Source of the DNA: RHKX01 sp963784885
GTDB taxonomy: Bacteria > Actinomycetota > Thermoleophilia > Solirubrobacterales > 70-9
Reading direction: 5' to 3'
Length of the DNA: 64,000 nt
Assembly (NCBI GenBank): GCA_963784885.1
Contig: CAWATA010000002.1
Span: forward strand, 1 to 64,000
The position numbers and the translations under genes are program-made. Numbering within the stretch: position 1 is the stretch's first letter; each line of letters starts with the position of its first letter. This document shows positions 50,317-58,648 of the stretch, one piece after another. The notes beneath the pieces are model-generated. The model had not been told where the DNA came from and ran no database searches. It worked only from the letters and a program-made list of their open reading frames with translations.

Positions 50317-51321
50317 ATGGCCGAGCAGCAGATCAAGGGCTACCAGACCGGGACGTACGTGGTCGGAAACCGGCTCCTCGACACCGAGGAGCGGTCGGTT
50401 CAGGCGCGGATGGACCGCTCGAACACGCTCACCTCAGGGCATCGGGCATGTCGCGGCTGCGGCGAGGCGCTCGGCGCCCGCTACGCGCTCGACGCGGCGA
50501 TGCGCGCGAGCGGCGGCCGGATGATCGCGGCCAACGCGACCGGCTGCCTCGAGGTCTTCTCGACCCCGTTCCCGGAATCGTCGTGGCAGCTGCCCTGGAT
50601 CCACTCGCTGTTCGGCAACGCTCCCGCCGTGGCCGCCGGCATGGCCGCGGCGATGAAGGCGAAGGGCCGCGACGACGTCCGCGTCGTCGGCCAGGCGGGC
50701 GACGGTGGCACGGTCGACATCGGCTTCGCCTGCCTCTCGGGGATGTTCGAGCGCAACGACGACGTTCTGTTCATCTGTTACGACAACCAGGGCTACATGA
50801 ACACCGGCGTCCAGCGGTCCGGAGCGACCCCGCCGGCGGCGCGGACCGCGAACACGAAGCCGGTCGGAACCGAGCCCGGGAACGCGTTCGGCCAGGGCAA
50901 GGACGTGCCGGCGATCGCGATGGCGCACGGGATCCCCTTCGTGGCGACGGCGACGGTCGCCGAGCCCCGCGATCTCGAGGCCAAGGTCGAGCGGGCGATG
51001 GCGATGCGCGGCGCGCGCTACATCCATGCGTTCGTCCCCTGCCCGCTCGGCTGGGGCTCCGCCTCCGAGGACACGATCCTGCTCGCCCGGCTCGCCAAGG
51101 AGACGGGGCTGTTCCCGGTCTTCGAAGCCGAGCACGGCGAGGTCACAGCCGTCTCGAGGATCCGGCGCCGGCAGCCGGTCACCGAGTACCTGAAGCGCCA
51201 GAAGCGGTTCGCCCACCTGTTCTCGCCGGCCGAGAACCGCGACGTGATCGACCGGATCCAGGCCGGAGCCGATCGCAACATCGCCCGCTACGGGCTGCTC
51301 GCCGACGCGGGGGAGGGGTGA
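50317..51321 (+). CDS. porB: 2-oxoacid:ferredoxin oxidoreductase, beta subunit
   Basis: This 334-aa beta subunit holds the diphosphate side of the thiamine site and one [4Fe-4S] cluster. Cluster Cys residues lie in HRACRGCGEALGARYALD, in ANATGCLEVFSTPFPES and late in HAFVPCPLGWGSASEDT. The ThDP/Mg motif is VVGQAGDGGTVDIGFACLSG, followed by VLFICYDNQGYMNTGVQRSG. It lies 11 bases after porA, with a GAGGAGA ribosome-binding site, and its stop overlaps the next ATG by one base. The full set of gamma, alpha and beta subunits is intact without frameshifts. Confidence 0.93.
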   Translation: MAEQQIKGYQTGTYVVGNRLLDTEERSVQARMDRSNTLTSGHRACRGCGEALGARYALDAAMRASGGRMIAANATGCLEVFSTPFPESSWQLPWIHSLFGNAPAVAAGMAAAMKAKGRDDVRVVGQAGDGGTVDIGFACLSGMFERNDDVLFICYDNQGYMNTGVQRSGATPPAARTANTKPVGTEPGNAFGQGKDVPAIAMAHGIPFVATATVAEPRDLEAKVERAMAMRGARYIHAFVPCPLGWGSASEDTILLARLAKETGLFPVFEAEHGEVTAVSRIRRRQPVTEYLKRQKRFAHLFSPAENRDVIDRIQAGADRNIARYGLLADAGEG

Positions 51322-52952
51322 TGGAGAAGCCCTTCGCGATCACTCTCGACGTCGGCTCGAGCCTCGCCAACAAGACCGGCAGCTGGCGGACCGAGCGGGC
51401 CGTCTACATCGACCGGCTGCCGCCGTGCAATCACGCCTGCCCGGCCGGCGAGGACGTGCAGGAGTGGCTGTATGAGGCCGAGGAGGGCGGTGAGGGCTAC
51501 GAGCGCGCCTGGAGCCGGATCGTCGCCGACAACCCGTTCCCGGCGATCATGGGGAGGGTCTGCTACCACCCCTGCGAGACGGCCTGCAACCGCGGGCAGC
51601 TCGACGAGGCGGTCGGGATCAACTCGGTCGAGCGCTTCCTCGGCGACGCCGGGATCGAGCACGGTTGGAGGCTGCCGGCTCCCGCGCCGGACTCGGGCAA
51701 GCGCGTTCTCGTCGTCGGGTCCGGCCCGTCGGGGCTCGCCGCCGCCTACTTCCTGCGACTCCGGGGGCACGACGTGACGATCCGCGAGGCCGAGGCTCAA
51801 AGCGGCGGGATGATGCGCTGGGGGATACCCCGCTACCGGCTGCCGCGGGAGATCCTCGACGCCGAGGTGCAGCGGATCCTCGACCTCGGCGTCGAGCTCG
51901 AGCTCGACGCCAGGGTCACCGATGCCGAGGCCGCGCTCGCCGAGGGCTTCGATGCGACGTTCCTCGCGGTCGGAGCGCAGATCGGCAAGCGGGCCTACGT
52001 CCCCGCCGCCACGGCCGCGCACGTGCTCGACGCCGTCTCGATGCTGCACGGCGTCGAGGCCGGAGAGCGGCCGCTGCTCGGGCGCACGGTCGCCGTCTAC
52101 GGCGGCGGCGACACGGCGATGGACGCCGCCCGGACGGCCAAGCGGCTCGGGGCGTCTGACGCGGTCGTCGTCTACCGGCGCACCCGGGAGCAGATGCCGG
52201 CGCACGACGTGGAGGTCGAGGAGGCCGCCGAGGAGGGCGTGCTGATGCGCTGGCTGTCGACGATCAAGCGGGCCGACGAGGGTCGCCTGATGCTCGAGCG
52301 GATGGAGCTCGACGAGTCCGGCTTCCCGCAGCCGACCGGCGAGCTCGAGGAGCTCGAAGCCGACGCCGTCGTCCTCGCGCTCGGCCAGGACTGCGACCTC
52401 TCGCTGGTCGAGGACGTCGCCGGGATCGAGGTCGACGACGGGGTCGTCGCCGTCGGCCCGGATCTGATGACCGGTCGCCCGGGCATCTTCGCCGGGGGAG
52501 ACATGGTCCCGGCCGAGCGTTCGGTGACCGTCGCCGTCGGGCATGGTCGGCGAGCCGCCGACGGCATCGACGCCTGGTTGCGCGGCTCCGAGCTCGCCGA
52601 GCGGCGCGAGCCGGATCTGGCCGGCTTCGAGACCCTAAACACCTGGTATTACGCCGACGCCGACCGGACCCACCGGCCGCGGCTCGACGCGGTCCGCAGG
52701 CAGGACAACTTCGCGGAGGTCGTCGCCGGCCACGACGCCTCGACGGCGCTGTTCGAGGCGCGCCGCTGCATGTCGTGCGGGAACTGCTTCTCCTGCGACA
52801 ACTGCTTCGGCGTCTGCCCCGACAACGCGGTCATCAAGCTCGGCCGTCCGGGCGAGCGCTACGAGATCGACCTCGACTTCTGCAAGGGGTGCGGAATCTG
52901 CGTCGCCGAGTGCCCCAGCGGCGCGATCCGGATGGTCCCCGAGGACATCTGA
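51321..52952 (+). CDS. porD: GltD-like FAD/NAD(P) oxidoreductase fused to PorD ferredoxin domain
   Basis: This is a 543-aa iron-sulfur flavoprotein. The N-terminal Fer4_20-type region has the Cys set of LPPCNHACPAGEDVQEWLYE and MGRVCYHPCETACNRGQLDE. The FAD-binding GxGxxG is VLVVGSGPSGLAAAYFLRLR, the NAD(P) site VAVYGGGDTAMDAARTAKRL, and GIFAGGDMVPAERSVTVAVG completes FAD binding. The C-terminal 70 residues are a two-cluster ferredoxin: CMSCGNCFSCDNCFGVCPDN and CKGCGICVAECPSGAI, equivalent to the delta subunit. It would link ferredoxin of the Por complex to NAD(P)H. It is the last gene of the operon, starting on the last base of the porB stop. Confidence 0.9.
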   Translation: MEKPFAITLDVGSSLANKTGSWRTERAVYIDRLPPCNHACPAGEDVQEWLYEAEEGGEGYERAWSRIVADNPFPAIMGRVCYHPCETACNRGQLDEAVGINSVERFLGDAGIEHGWRLPAPAPDSGKRVLVVGSGPSGLAAAYFLRLRGHDVTIREAEAQSGGMMRWGIPRYRLPREILDAEVQRILDLGVELELDARVTDAEAALAEGFDATFLAVGAQIGKRAYVPAATAAHVLDAVSMLHGVEAGERPLLGRTVAVYGGGDTAMDAARTAKRLGASDAVVVYRRTREQMPAHDVEVEEAAEEGVLMRWLSTIKRADEGRLMLERMELDESGFPQPTGELEELEADAVVLALGQDCDLSLVEDVAGIEVDDGVVAVGPDLMTGRPGIFAGGDMVPAERSVTVAVGHGRRAADGIDAWLRGSELAERREPDLAGFETLNTWYYADADRTHRPRLDAVRRQDNFAEVVAGHDASTALFEARRCMSCGNCFSCDNCFGVCPDNAVIKLGRPGERYEIDLDFCKGCGICVAECPSGAIRMVPEDI

Positions 52953-53013
52953 GAGCGACTTTCGATGTTGACTCAGAGGCAACCTGCAACACCCACCCGG
53001 CCGATGCGCAAGA

Positions 53014-54774
53014 ATGCACCACATGAATTGGGAGAAGCTCGTTCCGGGTAAGTCGTTCACCGCCGCCTGCATGGCGGCATTCGTCGCTCTGGTGGTCGCC
53101 GCGCCGGCGAGCGCGGGCGAGCCGGTGCTGAAGGCGGCGTCCTATCCGGGCATGACCACCTACTCCTGCCGGACCGACGCGATCGACATCCATCCCGGTC
53201 AGAACATCAACGACTTCTCGACGACCAAGACCTGCCCCCACGCCGAGGTCGTCAGCGGCCCGGGCAGCGCCGACATCTTCAACGCCGGTTCCGACGCCAA
53301 GGGCTTCGTCACCCGCTTCAAGCCGAGCATGCTCGAGATCAAGCCGAGCGGCAAGCTCGTCACTCCCTCGGTCTGGGACCTGCACCTCCACCACGTCGTC
53401 TGGATCGCGCCCAACGGCGGTCCGACCTTCGCCTCCGGTGAGGAGAAGACGATCGCGTCGATGCCGAAGGGCTACGGATTTCCGGCCGATGCCGACGGCA
53501 ACTGGTACATCAACCAGATGCTCCACAACCTCGGCGCGTCCGATAACCGTCAGGTCTACCTGACCTGGGAGATCGACTGGGTCCCCCAGACGACTCCCGC
53601 CAGGACCGACATCATCGGGACCAAGGTCCAGTGGATGGACGTCGCCGGCAGTCCGCAGATCTACCCGGTCTTCGACGCCGAGAAGGGGTTCGACCTCGAC
53701 GGCGACGGCAAGTGGACCTTCCCCGACGACGTCCCGACCGATCCGTCCGTCCCCGGTTACGAGGAGCGCTCGAAGATCAGCAACGCCTCGCGGCAGTGGA
53801 CGGTCAACAACAACCAGGGGGCGACGCTCGTGTGGACCGGCGGGCACCTCCATCCCGGCGGCGAGAACGTGAAGATGATGGTGGCGCGCGACGGCGCCGA
53901 CCCCGGATCGACGGCGGGCGACGACCCCTCCGAGATCAAGGACCTGTTCCGCTCCGACGCGAAGTACTACGAGCCCGCCGGCGCGGTGAGCTGGGACGTT
54001 GCGATGCGTGCGACCCCCCGCGACTGGCGGATCAGCCTGAAGAAGGGCGACAGGGTCTTCATCAACGTGACCTACGACGTCAGCAAGGCGTCCTGGTACG
54101 AGTCGATGGGGATCATGCCCGTCTCCTGGGTCCCGGGACACCCGGACCCGAACGCCAAGGATCCGTTCGACGACGCCGCCGCGGTCAAGGCGATGTACGA
54201 CGAGGGCGGAGCCCTGACCCACCGGCGCCTCGAGGAGAACATCGACTACAAGGCCAACAAGAACCTGGGGCTCGCCAACCCGCGGAAGCTTCGCAGCGCC
54301 AAGCGGGTTCCCAAGAGCGGCATCGACATCCGCAGCTTCACCTACCTGAACGGCGGCTTCACGGCCCAGCGGGGATTCCCGACCAGCCTGATGAAGCCGC
54401 CGACGATCAAGTCGGGCCAGAGCATCCTGTTCACGAGCCTCGACGCACTTCCGAGCGAGACCAACGAGGAGCAGGCCTGGCACTCGATCACCTCCTGCCG
54501 CGCTCCCTGCAACAGGGGCTCCGGCATCGGCTATCCGCTCGCCAACGGCCCGGTCAAGTTCGACTCCGGCCAGCTCGGCTACGGGAAGGGACTCTTCAGC
54601 GCCGACGTGACGACCGGATCGAACCAGTACACGACCCCCGCCCTCTACTACGACAAGGGCAACCGGGACACGATCAAGACCAAGAGCGGTAAGAAGAAGC
54701 TGAAGGCGACGACCTACACGTACTTCTGCCGCATCCATCCATCGATGCGCGGCTCGATCAGAGTCGTCAAGTGA
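53014..54774 (+). CDS. Secreted multidomain copper protein, copy 2 (PHM-like plus cupredoxin)
   Basis: This is a 586-aa exported protein (leader SFTAACMAAFVALVVAAPAS). Metal-binding residues run in a telling order: HLHH at 124-127, His171 (QMLHNLG), a Ca-type loop FDLDGDGKWTF (227-238, D-x-D-x-D-G...D), HLH at 278-280 (TGGHLHPGG), Met331 (SWDVAMRA). The C-terminal domain is a type 1 cupredoxin: His490 (AWHSITSC), Cys572, His575 and Met578 (YFCRIHPSMRG), with extra Cys495 and Cys499. The order HH...H...HxH...M matches the CuH and CuM sites of peptidylglycine/dopamine-type copper monooxygenases. Oxygenase activity fed by the cupredoxin is inference; overall similarity to known enzymes is not evident. 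It is coupled to the following hydrolase gene (GTGA overlap). Copy 1 lies at 31835. Confidence 0.75.
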   Translation: MHHMNWEKLVPGKSFTAACMAAFVALVVAAPASAGEPVLKAASYPGMTTYSCRTDAIDIHPGQNINDFSTTKTCPHAEVVSGPGSADIFNAGSDAKGFVTRFKPSMLEIKPSGKLVTPSVWDLHLHHVVWIAPNGGPTFASGEEKTIASMPKGYGFPADADGNWYINQMLHNLGASDNRQVYLTWEIDWVPQTTPARTDIIGTKVQWMDVAGSPQIYPVFDAEKGFDLDGDGKWTFPDDVPTDPSVPGYEERSKISNASRQWTVNNNQGATLVWTGGHLHPGGENVKMMVARDGADPGSTAGDDPSEIKDLFRSDAKYYEPAGAVSWDVAMRATPRDWRISLKKGDRVFINVTYDVSKASWYESMGIMPVSWVPGHPDPNAKDPFDDAAAVKAMYDEGGALTHRRLEENIDYKANKNLGLANPRKLRSAKRVPKSGIDIRSFTYLNGGFTAQRGFPTSLMKPPTIKSGQSILFTSLDALPSETNEEQAWHSITSCRAPCNRGSGIGYPLANGPVKFDSGQLGYGKGLFSADVTTGSNQYTTPALYYDKGNRDTIKTKSGKKKLKATTYTYFCRIHPSMRGSIRVVK

Positions 54775-56987
54775 GCCGGCGTCTGCGGGCTCCGGCGATC
54801 GCGATCGCCGCCGCTCTCCTGACCTTCGCCGCCTTCGCCTCGAGCGCGCAGGCGGGGGGCGTCTCGGCGCTGAACGCACGCGGCAGCGCCGAGCAGGTCC
54901 AGGTCACCGGCGCGACGCCGGGAGCGCTGGTCGTGCTCCTCCGCGACGGCAAGAAGGCCGCAACCCACACCGGCGGTGAGCTCGGCGGCGTCGTCTTCCG
55001 TCACGTCGAGCCGGGCGGCGGCTACGTGGTCCGGTCCGAGGGGACCACGACGAACTCGTTCCGGGTCTTCAGCACGAAGTCGAAGCCGCCGAGCAAGGCG
55101 GTCTACGACCAGACGCTCGACGACGACTACGGGTACCTGACGACGCGCGACGGCACCGAACTCGCGATCAACGTTCACAAGCCCGCGGGTCCGGGCCCCT
55201 TCCCGACGCTGATCGAGTACTCGGGATACGGCTACGCCCGCCCGGGGGCTCCTGAGAGCGGCATCCAGCCGGTGGCGGAGGCGCTCGGATATGCCGTGGT
55301 CGACGTCAACATGCGCGGCACCGGCTGCTCCGGCGGCGCCTTCGACTACTTCGAGCCGCTCCAGTCCCTCGACGGCTACGACATCGTCGAGACGGTCGCC
55401 CGCCAGGACTGGGTCGCAAACGGCAAGGTCGGGATGATCGGGATCTCCTACGGCGGCATCAGCCAGCTCTTCACGGCGGCGACCCGGCCCCCGCACCTGG
55501 CCGCGATCACGCCGCTCTCGGTGATCGACAACACGATCACCACCCTGTACCCGGGCGGCATCCTCAACACCGGCTTCGCGCTCGCCTGGGCGCAGGACAG
55601 GGTCGACGACTCCCAGCCTGCATCGCCGACGACGGGGCAGAGCTGGGCCTGGCAGCGGATCCAGGGAGGCGATGACATCTGCGCCGCCAACCAGGACCTC
55701 CATCCCGAGGCCGCCAACCTGCTGAAGAAGACCTATCGCAACCGCTTCTACCGCCCGAAGGTCGCCGACCCGCTCTCGCCGGTGAAGTTCGTCGACAAGA
55801 TCGACGTCCCCGTCTTCATGGCCTGCCAGTGGACCGACGAGCAGACCGGCGGCCACTGTCCGACGCTCGTCCGGGCGATGACGGGCACGGAGAAGAAGTG
55901 GTTCACGTTCACCAACGGCGTCCACGTCGACTCGCTCGACCCGGAGACGTTCAACCGCTGGTACGACTTCCTGCAGATCTACGTCGCCGAGCAGAAACCG
56001 GAGTTGAGCCCGACGGTCAAGGCGCTCGCACCGGTCCTGTTCCAGGCATTCACCGGTGTACCGGGTGTGACCCTTCCCGACGACCCGATCCAGGACGAAC
56101 CCGATCTCGCCTCGGCGAAGGCGGCGTTCGAGGCGCAGAAGCCGGTCCGGATCCTGTTCGACAACGGCGCCGGCGACGCTCCTTACAAGCCCGTGCCCGG
56201 CTTCGAGCGCTCCTACGGCGACTACCCCCCGTCGAACATGCGCCCGCAGTCCTGGTTCCTCTCCGGCGGCGGCAAGCTGGCGGACGATCCGGGACGCGGA
56301 GCCGACTGGTTCACCTGGGATCCCGACGCCCGCCCGCCGACCGACTTCAGCGGCGACACCGGCAGCGGCTCGAACGGCCTCTGGACCGACAGCCCCAATT
56401 ACCAGTGGACCCAGAATCCGGCCGGGACGGCGCTTTCTTACGTCAGCCGCCCGCTGAAGCAGGACACCACCGTGCTCGGCGCGGGGGAGGTTCAGGTCTG
56501 GGTTCGCTCGCAGGCGAGGAACGTCGATCTGCAGGCGACCGTCACCGAGGTGCGTCCCGACGACAGGGAGACGTTCGTCCAGGGCGGCTGGCTGCGGACC
56601 GGTGCGCGGAAGATGGATCGAGCGGAGAGCTCGCTGACCGAGCCGTGGCCGTCGTTCCGCAAGCGGGACTCCGAGACGCTCCCGAAGGGCAAGTGGGTGA
56701 AGGTCCGGATCCCGCTCTACTACCAGGGCCATATGTATCGCGAGGGCTCCCGACTGCGAGTGATCGTCTCCGCCCCCGGTGGCGATCAGCCGATCTGGGC
56801 ATTCGCCGACGCGGCTCCCGACGGGACCCCCTGGGTCGCGATCGCGCACTCCGGCAAGCAGCCTTCGCGGCTGGTCCTGCCGGTCGTTTCCGGGGCTGCG
56901 GCGCCGACCGACCTACCGGCGTGCCCGGCGCTTCGGGGCCAGCCCTGCAGGGATTACGAGCCGCTCGTCAACCAGCCGTTCGGCTGA
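54771..56987 (+). CDS. Secreted CocE/NonD (X-Pro dipeptidyl-peptidase S15) family hydrolase
   Basis: This is a 738-aa exported serine hydrolase. The signal peptide AIAIAAALLTFAAFASSAQA is followed by a short Ig-like domain (30-105). The alpha/beta-hydrolase core has LTTRDGTELAINVHKPAGPG, VVDVNMRGTGCSGGAFDYFE and the nucleophile Ser226 in GMIGISYGGISQLF. The C-terminal jelly-roll X-Pro-like domain includes VSRPLKQDTTVLGAGEVQVW and YQGHMYREGSRLRVIVSAPG. Relatives cleave X-Pro dipeptides, cocaine esters or beta-lactams/glutaryl amides. GTG 54771 overlaps the previous stop, so it is made together with the copper protein. Confidence 0.88.
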   Translation: MSRRLRAPAIAIAAALLTFAAFASSAQAGGVSALNARGSAEQVQVTGATPGALVVLLRDGKKAATHTGGELGGVVFRHVEPGGGYVVRSEGTTTNSFRVFSTKSKPPSKAVYDQTLDDDYGYLTTRDGTELAINVHKPAGPGPFPTLIEYSGYGYARPGAPESGIQPVAEALGYAVVDVNMRGTGCSGGAFDYFEPLQSLDGYDIVETVARQDWVANGKVGMIGISYGGISQLFTAATRPPHLAAITPLSVIDNTITTLYPGGILNTGFALAWAQDRVDDSQPASPTTGQSWAWQRIQGGDDICAANQDLHPEAANLLKKTYRNRFYRPKVADPLSPVKFVDKIDVPVFMACQWTDEQTGGHCPTLVRAMTGTEKKWFTFTNGVHVDSLDPETFNRWYDFLQIYVAEQKPELSPTVKALAPVLFQAFTGVPGVTLPDDPIQDEPDLASAKAAFEAQKPVRILFDNGAGDAPYKPVPGFERSYGDYPPSNMRPQSWFLSGGGKLADDPGRGADWFTWDPDARPPTDFSGDTGSGSNGLWTDSPNYQWTQNPAGTALSYVSRPLKQDTTVLGAGEVQVWVRSQARNVDLQATVTEVRPDDRETFVQGGWLRTGARKMDRAESSLTEPWPSFRKRDSETLPKGKWVKVRIPLYYQGHMYREGSRLRVIVSAPGGDQPIWAFADAAPDGTPWVAIAHSGKQPSRLVLPVVSGAAAPTDLPACPALRGQPCRDYEPLVNQPFG

Positions 56988-57093
56988 CGGTCCCTGCGGC
57001 TCGGCGACGAGCTCCGTAAGTCGCGGCACTCGTTTCAGCATTTCCATCGAGGGTAGGAATTCCCGCCGGCTCCGACGGGCCGACCGACGCGGA

Positions 57094-57143
57094 GATCGCG
57101 GCTTACCGCGATCAAGCCGATTCCTGAGCGGCAAGTCGCTCAG
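57094..57143. terminator. Paired hairpins between convergent genes
   Basis: GATCGCGG (57094-57101)/CCGCGATC (57106-57113) with a CTTA loop, and CTGAGCG (57124-57130)/CGCTCAG (57137-57143) with a 6-base loop, are perfect stems. They lie between the convergent hydrolase and sulfatase genes, the second overlapping the sulfatase stop. They probably act as a bidirectional terminator. Confidence 0.6.
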
Positions 57144-58498
57144 GGGCAGGGCGCAGCGCAGCTCTCGACGCGCGCGAGTCGGGACGAGAGCCGCGCGGCG
57201 ACCGCGGGCTCGCGCCGTGCCAGGTTCCGCGTCTCGCGGGGATCGGAGTCGCGGTCGTAGAGGTACTCGCGGCCGTTCACGCTGTCGCGCCAGTAGGCCC
57301 AGCCCGTCGCGGTCTTGAGCTGTAGCCACGGATGCCGGGCCAGACCGGCGAGGGGCCGCCCGGACCCGATCAGGCGCTCGAGCAGGAGGACCTTCCGGCG
57401 GTGCTCGGACAGCAGCGAGTGGCCGTCCGCGGGCAGCGGCGACGGGACTCCGGCGGCGTCGAGGATCGTGGCCGGCACGTCGACGTTGGCGGTCAGGTCG
57501 CGGCGGCGGGAGCCGGCGTCGAACCCGGGACCGCGGATCACGAGTGGGACCCGCACCGAACGGTCCCAGGGCACGTTCTTGTCGAACATCCCGTGCTCGC
57601 CGTGCAGCATGCCGTTGTCCGACTGGAAGATCACGTAGGTGTCGTCGAGCCGGCCGGTCCGCCGCAGCTCGCCGATCAGCGAGCCGACGATCCGATCGAC
57701 CGACTGCAGCGACTCGAGCTCGCGGCGCCAGTACTCGTTCGCCTCCCGGCGGGCATCGCGGCCGCCTTCGAAGTCAGGGCCGAACGGGTATCGCGCGTCG
57801 TCGAATCTGCCGAGGTCAGCCGGCGCGGGCTGGGGCGGGCAGCGCCGCTGGATGTCCTCCGGGCAGGGGCTCCAGTGCGGTGAGTGGACCGCGAGGGTCA
57901 GCAGGAACGGAGCGTCTCCCGCCGTGGCGATGAAGTCCAGCGCACGCCCGGCATAGACGCGGTTCTGAAAGGCGCCGGTCCACTCGCGGATCGTCCCATC
58001 GTCGCTGAGCGCGTAGTCGAACATGTCCGACCCCTCTTCGGCGTGCAGGGGCACCAGCCACTCGTCGAAGCCGCGCTCCGGAGCGATTCCGCTGTCGCCC
58101 TCGGCGTTCAGGACCTTGCCGATCCAGCCGGTCCGGTAGCCGTCGTCGTCGAGGGCGGTGTAGATCGTCCGGCTGAAGTCCATCGCCGCGTAGCCGAACG
58201 GGAGCTGGTTGTTGAGAACCCCGTGGTTGTGGGGGTACTGTCCGGTGAGAAAGCTCGCCCGCGCCGGACAGCAGAGCGGCTGGACGACGTTGTAGTCGGT
58301 GAAGCGCGTGCCGCGGCGGACGAGCAGCTTCCGCGTCTTCGCCATCGAGGCGAGGCTGTCGATCGTCTGATCGTCGGTGAGGATGTGAAGGAAGCTGGGG
58401 CGCTCTGGTGCCGAGGACGTGGCCGGAGCCGGCCCGCCGCCGAGCAGCCCGGCGGCAAGCGCCGCCGCTCCCACGATCGTCGCTCGGCGGAGCCTCAT
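57140..58498 (-). CDS. Secreted sulfatase (formylglycine type)
   Basis: This is a 452-aa exported type I sulfatase. The Arg-rich leader RRATIVGAAALAAGLLGGGP could be a Sec or Tat signal. FLHILTDDQTIDSL gives the metal Asp pair (42, 43). The active-site motif C-x-P-x-R is C76-C77-P-A-R in VVQPLCCPARASFLTGQYPH, where Cys76 would be oxidised to formylglycine. VIFQSDNGMLHGEHGMFDKN supplies the metal-binding Asp/Asn. The size suits family members acting on carbohydrate or choline-type sulfate esters; the substrate is not predictable. Start ATG 58498 follows a TACGCT -10 box by 6 bases. No anaerobic or FGE-type maturase is in the window. Confidence 0.9.
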   Translation of the reverse strand: MRLRRATIVGAAALAAGLLGGGPAPATSSAPERPSFLHILTDDQTIDSLASMAKTRKLLVRRGTRFTDYNVVQPLCCPARASFLTGQYPHNHGVLNNQLPFGYAAMDFSRTIYTALDDDGYRTGWIGKVLNAEGDSGIAPERGFDEWLVPLHAEEGSDMFDYALSDDGTIREWTGAFQNRVYAGRALDFIATAGDAPFLLTLAVHSPHWSPCPEDIQRRCPPQPAPADLGRFDDARYPFGPDFEGGRDARREANEYWRRELESLQSVDRIVGSLIGELRRTGRLDDTYVIFQSDNGMLHGEHGMFDKNVPWDRSVRVPLVIRGPGFDAGSRRRDLTANVDVPATILDAAGVPSPLPADGHSLLSEHRRKVLLLERLIGSGRPLAGLARHPWLQLKTATGWAYWRDSVNGREYLYDRDSDPRETRNLARREPAVAARLSSRLARVESCAAPCP

Positions 58499-58504
58499 CG
58501 CGCA

Positions 58505-58510
58505 AGCGTA
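58505..58510 (-). promoter_or_regulatory. -10 box, leaderless start for the sulfatase gene
   Basis: TACGCT lies 6 bases before ATG 58498 on the minus strand. Confidence 0.45.
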
Positions 58511-58648
58511 GAGGCGTTAGCAGCCGTGCCCGCGGTTGCCGCCGGGCGCGGCCGCGCGCCGTCCACCGCTCAAGGCAAGATGCTGAGCAGCCGACTCGGC
58601 TGACGCGAACCGAAGGGGACCCATGGAGACGATCAGGGAGCCGTCGCG

